From contig CALKYH010000154.1 in the NCBI GenBank assembly GCA_938003595.1, positions 1 to 17,063 of the forward strand: 17,063 nucleotides of DNA. The letters are read 5' to 3'. Of the stretch, positions 13,561 to 17,063 are shown piece by piece. Source of the stretch: an uncultured bacterium. Lineage in GTDB: Bacteria; Planctomycetota; Phycisphaerae; Phycisphaerales; UBA1924. A program made the translations under genes and the position numbers. Numbering within the stretch: the first letter of the stretch is position 1; the number at the start of each line of letters is the position of its first letter. The notes under the pieces were generated by a model. That model was not told the origin of the DNA. It made no database searches and saw nothing but the letters and a program-made list of their open reading frames with translations.

Positions 13561-15363
13561 ATGGTGTGGGAAGCATGGCTGGTCGCGGGGCTGATCCTCG
13601 GGATGCTGGGCGCTCTCGCCACCGGCCGATTCGGGGCCGACATCGTGATGATGGGCGTGCTGGTCGCGCTGCTGCTCGCCGGCGTCCTGGACGCCAAAGA
13701 GGCCGTCTCCGGCTTCGCGAACCCCGGCGTCATCACGGTCGCGATGCTCTATGTCGTGGCGGCCGGCCTGAAGGAGACCGGAGGGCTGAGCATGCTCGCC
13801 ACGCCCTTCCTCGGCCGTCCTCGCTCCCCGCTGGAGGCGCAGGCGCGCGTCATCTTCCCGGTCGCCCTGCTCAGCGCGTTCCTGAACAACACGCCCATTG
13901 TCGCCATGTTCATCCCGATGCTCAGCGAGTGGTCGCGCCGGAACCGGCTGCAGCTCTCGCGCCTGCTGCTGCCGCTGTCGTACGCCACCATCCTGGGCGG
14001 CTGCTGCACCCTCATCGGCACCAGCACCAACCTCGTCGTCAAATCGCTCGTCGACGAGTACGCCGCGAGTCACGCCGGGACACCCGCGGCGCCGCAGATC
14101 AGCCACTTCCAGATGTTCACCATCGCGCCGGTCGGGGCGCCGGTGGCCATCGTGGGCATGATCTACATGCTGGCGTTCGGCCGTCGACTGCTTCGAGCCG
14201 AGTCGGAGGGCCGACGCGCCGACGAGTCGCGCCAATACGATGTCGAGATGACCATTCAGGCCGGCTCGCCGATGGTCAGCCGGACCGTTGAGCAGGCGGG
14301 GCTTCGTCACCTGCCCGGCCTGTTCCTGAGCCGCATCGAGCGTCCGGAAGAGACGATCATCGCCGTCGGCCCCGAGCAGACCCTCCGCGCCGGCGACACC
14401 TTGGTCTTTGTCGGGCCGATGGAGTCCGTCAAGGACCTGCAGCGATTCCGCGGGCTGGTTCCCGCGGGCGTGCAATCGAGCGCGCTGGGCGTTCGTCAGT
14501 TGCACCGCATGATCGAGGTCGTCATTTCGCCCGCTTCGCCGCTGGTGGGTCAGAGCATCCGGGAAGGTCGCTTCCGCAGCCGCTACGGGGCCGTTGTGAT
14601 CGCGGTGCACCGTTTCGGCGAACGGCTCAAGGGCAAGATCGGCGAGGTTGTTCTGCGCCCGGGCGACACGCTTCTGCTCGAGGCGCCCACCGGCTGGGCG
14701 CGGAGCCATCGCGACTCGCTGGACTTTTCCGTGGTCAGCGAGCATCAGGAGGCCGCCGCCCCGAGGCACGAGCGGGCCTGGCCCTCCATCGCCATCCTCG
14801 TGCTCATCATCCTCGGGCTGAGCTTCGCGGGCAGGCTGGGCGTCAGCGAGATGACGGTGGCGATGGCGGGCGCCGCGGCCATGATCGCGATGCGATGCTG
14901 CACCGGGCCGCAGGCCCGGTCGAGCATCGACTGGCAGGTTCTGATCGTGATCGGCGCCGCGTTCGGCCTCGGGCGGGCCATGGAGAAGACGGGGCTGGCC
15001 GCGATGCTCGCGGATCTGACTCTGGGCTCGGTCGCCGGCGCAGGCCCCGTGGCCATGATGGCCGCGCTCTACGCGCTGACATTGGTGTGCACCATCTTCA
15101 TCACCAACAACGCCGCGGCCGTGCTCGCCTTCCCGATCGCGGTCAGCGCCGCCCAGACGGCCGGGATCACCGATCTGACGCCCTTCGCCATCGTCATCGC
15201 GCTCGCCGCCTCCCTCGAGTTCGCCACCCCGCTGGGCTATCAGACCAATCTCATGGTCATGGGCCCCGGCGGCTACCGATTCATGGACTATGTTCGGTTC
15301 GGGGGGCCCCTGACCGTGCTCTGCGGGGCCGTGGCCATCGGGGCGCTGGCGCTGCTGTACTAG
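13561..15363 (+). CDS. SLC13-family anion permease with two RCK_C (TrkA-C) domains, copy 2; probable sulfate transporter
   Basis: A 600-residue paralogue of the preceding permease with the same architecture. NNTPIVAMFIP is at 109-119, TSTNLVV at 154-160, two RCK_C-like domains at about 227-378, ITNNAAAVLAF at 514-524 and QTNLMVM at 561-567. Over the 52 residues from NNTP to TSTNLVV, 36 are identical to copy 1 (counted by eye). ATG 13561 was chosen because GGAG (13548-13551) lies nine bases upstream and MVWEAWLVAG aligns with MGWEGWFSLG of copy 1. A TTG at 13531 would add ten residues without a ribosome-binding site. The gap to copy 1 is 37 bp, so it is probably the last gene of the operon. 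Copies differ around 168-182, where copy 2 has extra residues (DEYAASHAGTPAAPQ). Substrate assignment rests on context. Confidence 0.92.
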   Translation: MVWEAWLVAGLILGMLGALATGRFGADIVMMGVLVALLLAGVLDAKEAVSGFANPGVITVAMLYVVAAGLKETGGLSMLATPFLGRPRSPLEAQARVIFPVALLSAFLNNTPIVAMFIPMLSEWSRRNRLQLSRLLLPLSYATILGGCCTLIGTSTNLVVKSLVDEYAASHAGTPAAPQISHFQMFTIAPVGAPVAIVGMIYMLAFGRRLLRAESEGRRADESRQYDVEMTIQAGSPMVSRTVEQAGLRHLPGLFLSRIERPEETIIAVGPEQTLRAGDTLVFVGPMESVKDLQRFRGLVPAGVQSSALGVRQLHRMIEVVISPASPLVGQSIREGRFRSRYGAVVIAVHRFGERLKGKIGEVVLRPGDTLLLEAPTGWARSHRDSLDFSVVSEHQEAAAPRHERAWPSIAILVLIILGLSFAGRLGVSEMTVAMAGAAAMIAMRCCTGPQARSSIDWQVLIVIGAAFGLGRAMEKTGLAAMLADLTLGSVAGAGPVAMMAALYALTLVCTIFITNNAAAVLAFPIAVSAAQTAGITDLTPFAIVIALAASLEFATPLGYQTNLMVMGPGGYRFMDYVRFGGPLTVLCGAVAIGALALLY

Positions 15364-15393
15364 GCCCTCCGGCGGGCGTCCTCCGGGACCCCC

Positions 15394-15418
15394 GAACCTT
15401 GGCGGGTCCTCGAGCGTC
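15394..15418 (+). promoter_or_regulatory. Possible ECF-type promoter of the htrA-like gene
   Basis: GAACC (15394-15398) and CGTC (15415-15418) are separated by 16 bases, the layout of many ECF promoters (AAC core at -35, CGTC at -10). A transcript would start near 15425 with a leader of about 80 bases. htrA genes are often under envelope-stress sigma control. The match is short and may be chance. Confidence 0.25.
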
Positions 15419-15506
15419 CTATCGAGTGCAGAGTCATCCAACGGCGACCCGCCTCGCAGGACGGGCCCCCGCCGACCCACAATTCATGCACCCCAAGGAG
15501 TACACC

Positions 15507-17015
15507 ATGTCTGTGAATTCCCGCGCCCGCGCCGCATGGATCATCGCCCTCGCCGGCTCGGCGCTGGCCCTCGCCCCGACCGCGGCGCTCGCCGCCACGA
15601 CCACCATGGCCCCCCCCACCCCGGAGCGGGCCATCGCCCCGGAGCAGGCCATCTCGGTGGCCGAGTCCCTCTCGGCGGCGTTCCGCCACGCCGCGAGCGT
15701 GGCGCTGCCCTCGGTCGTGCAGATCCGATCCTCCCAGGTGCTCCAGCGCCCGGCGTTCGACCCGCGCATGCGCCAGTTCGGGATGAACCCGAACCAGCCG
15801 CAGGAGTTCGAGCGGCGGGGCCTGGGCTCCGGGTTCGTCGTGTCCGACCAGGGCTACATCATCACGAACAACCATGTCATCGCGGACGCCGACAAGCTCG
15901 TCGTGGTCTTCGCCGACGACACCGAGGTCGAGGCGACCCTCGTCGGCACGGACCCGCTGACCGATGTCGCGGTCATCAAGGTGGACCCCGAGGAGGCCTC
16001 GCATCGACTGGTGCCGGCGACCATCGGCGATTCCGATCGAGTGCAGGTCGGCGACTGGGTGCTCGCGGTCGGCTCCCCGCTGGAGCTGGACGAGACCGTC
16101 ACCGCCGGCATCATCAGCGCGACGGGGCGACGCCAGGGCATCATCCGCGACCAGCGCCGGCAGGGCTATGAGTCGTTCCTGCAGACCGACGCAGCGGTCA
16201 ACCCCGGCAACTCCGGCGGGCCGCTGGTGAACCTGCGGGGCGAGGTCATCGGCATCAACACGGCGATCAAGAGCAACAGCGGCGGGAGCATCGGGCTTGG
16301 CTTCGCCATCCCGACATCGCTGGCGCGGAACATCGCCGAGCAGATCATCGACACCGGCGAGGTGCACCGCGGGTACCTGGGCGTGCAGTTGGGCAACTTC
16401 ACGCCCGACGCCGCGGCGCTGCTGGGCCACTCCGACACCAGCGTCCGGGGCGCGGTCATCACCTTCGTCGAGCCCGGTTCGCCCGCCGATAAAGCCGGCC
16501 TCGAGCCGAACGATGTCATCGTGAAGGTCAACGGGACCCCCATCCGCGACGCGGACGACCTGCGTCTGCAGATCGCGGCGGTCCGGCCCGGCGACTCGGC
16601 GACGCTCGACCTGCTGCGGGGCGAATCGCCGCTGGCGCTGGAGGTTGCGCTGGGCGACCAGCGCACAGCGGACGCCGGTTCGCCGGCGGCCAGCGAGGCG
16701 CTCCGCCTTTTCGGCTTCGCCTACGAGTCGCCGGGGGCCGACGCCAAGGAGCGGCTCGGTCAGCTGCCTGCCCAGTTCCGGCGAGCCGGCGCGGTGGTTT
16801 CCAGAGTGGCGACCGAGGGCGCCGCCCGAGACGCGGGCTTTGAAGAGGGCGATATCGTGTTGGGAATCAACAACTTGCGAGTGGACTCGCCGGAGACGCT
16901 CGGCTCGCTGCTCTCTCGGGCCCGCGCCGGGATGCGTCTGCAGTTCACCGTCGTGACGCCCAACGGCGATCTTCAAACCAAAGTTTTGACGGTTCCCGAC
17001 CGTCGAAACCGATGA
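15507..17015 (+). CDS. Periplasmic HtrA/DegP-type serine protease with two PDZ domains
   Basis: A 502-residue trypsin-fold protease/chaperone for envelope protein quality control. Residues 1-29 form a signal peptide (AAWIIALAGSALALAPTAALA). The protease domain spans about 55-285 with the full triad: His123 in NNHVIA, Asp153 in LTDVAVIKVD, and Ser236 in GNSGGPL. SPLELDETVTAGIISATGR and GLGFAIPTSLA are family hallmarks. PDZ1 lies at about 287-382 (RGYLGVQL, then GSPADKAGLEPNDVIVKVNG) and PDZ2 at about 402-497 (GAARDAGFEEGDIVLGINN). The two-PDZ layout matches DegP/DegQ/MucD. ATG 15507 is set by AAGGAG (15495-15500) six bases upstream and the signal peptide; the long open frame upstream is a shadow of the permease. 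The 143-bp gap before it suggests separate transcription. Which DegP-like subgroup it belongs to cannot be told from sequence alone. Confidence 0.96.
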   Translation: MSVNSRARAAWIIALAGSALALAPTAALAATTTMAPPTPERAIAPEQAISVAESLSAAFRHAASVALPSVVQIRSSQVLQRPAFDPRMRQFGMNPNQPQEFERRGLGSGFVVSDQGYIITNNHVIADADKLVVVFADDTEVEATLVGTDPLTDVAVIKVDPEEASHRLVPATIGDSDRVQVGDWVLAVGSPLELDETVTAGIISATGRRQGIIRDQRRQGYESFLQTDAAVNPGNSGGPLVNLRGEVIGINTAIKSNSGGSIGLGFAIPTSLARNIAEQIIDTGEVHRGYLGVQLGNFTPDAAALLGHSDTSVRGAVITFVEPGSPADKAGLEPNDVIVKVNGTPIRDADDLRLQIAAVRPGDSATLDLLRGESPLALEVALGDQRTADAGSPAASEALRLFGFAYESPGADAKERLGQLPAQFRRAGAVVSRVATEGAARDAGFEEGDIVLGINNLRVDSPETLGSLLSRARAGMRLQFTVVTPNGDLQTKVLTVPDRRNR

Positions 17016-17033
17016 TCGTTATGATTGGGTCGA

Positions 17034-17045
17034 TCTCTCTCTCTC
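17034..17045 (+). repeat. Short (TC)n run downstream of the protease gene
   Basis: About six TC dinucleotides lie about 20 bases after the htrA-like stop codon. No terminator hairpin is visible before the window ends. Confidence 0.5.
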
Positions 17046-17063
17046 CTCCAGCGGGGCGCCGTC

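Noticed and set aside
15365..15390. Terminator after permease copy 2
   Set aside because: Only a direct repeat CCTCCGG and a 4-bp stem were found; not enough for a call.
13477..15480. Minus-strand open frame of 667 codons
   Set aside because: Antisense shadow of the second permease, similar in composition to the one opposite copy 1.
14895..15506. 204-residue extension of the HtrA-like protein
   Set aside because: Overlaps the permease out of frame; ATG 15507 has AAGGAG and a signal peptide directly after it.
15360..16976. Minus-strand open frame of 538 codons
   Set aside because: Antisense to the protease with full His-Asp-Ser triad; shadow composition.

Overview
The window is high-GC bacterial chromosomal DNA, densely coded, with nine complete genes and one partial gene. 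Several traits point to the Planctomycetota, probably a Phycisphaerae-like lineage. These are a secreted FG-GAP propeller protein ending in what looks like a dockerin-type anchor, an ECF-like sigma factor coupled to a membrane Ser/Thr kinase, and a coiled-coil membrane protein beside them. The lineage is inferred from gene content and style; no marker RNA gene is present.

Left part (1-5153). A secreted seven-repeat FG-GAP protein runs leftward off the window edge. It is divergent from a small beta-carbonic-anhydrase-like gene, which is followed by gatB (Asp/Glu-tRNA amidotransferase subunit B). gatB converges on a secreted, class A beta-lactamase-fold serine hydrolase with an ORF12-like N-terminal domain. 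The two genes share a small hairpin that contains both stop codons.

Middle part (5371-9850). A membrane-anchored coiled-coil protein of unknown function is transcribed leftward. A 323-bp intergenic region with overlapping stem-loops separates it from a rightward two-gene unit: an ECF-like sigma factor and a large Ser/Thr kinase. The kinase has membrane segments on both sides of its catalytic domain and an unrecognised C-terminal domain. This is the best candidate here for an undescribed signalling system.

Right part (9900-17015). After a terminator-like hairpin and a recognisable promoter comes an apparent operon: cysC (APS kinase), a HAL2-type 3'(2'),5'-bisphosphate nucleotidase, and two adjacent SLC13-family permeases, each with two RCK_C/TrkA-C-like domains. 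Together these could import sulfate, activate it to PAPS and remove the by-product PAP. No ATP sulfurylase or PAPS reductase is present in the window. A periplasmic HtrA/DegP-type protease with two PDZ domains follows, with its own upstream region and an ECF-like promoter candidate.

I saw no tRNA, rRNA, CRISPR array, insertion sequence or other mobile element. Apart from the 323-bp region, intergenic gaps are short (10-220 bp).
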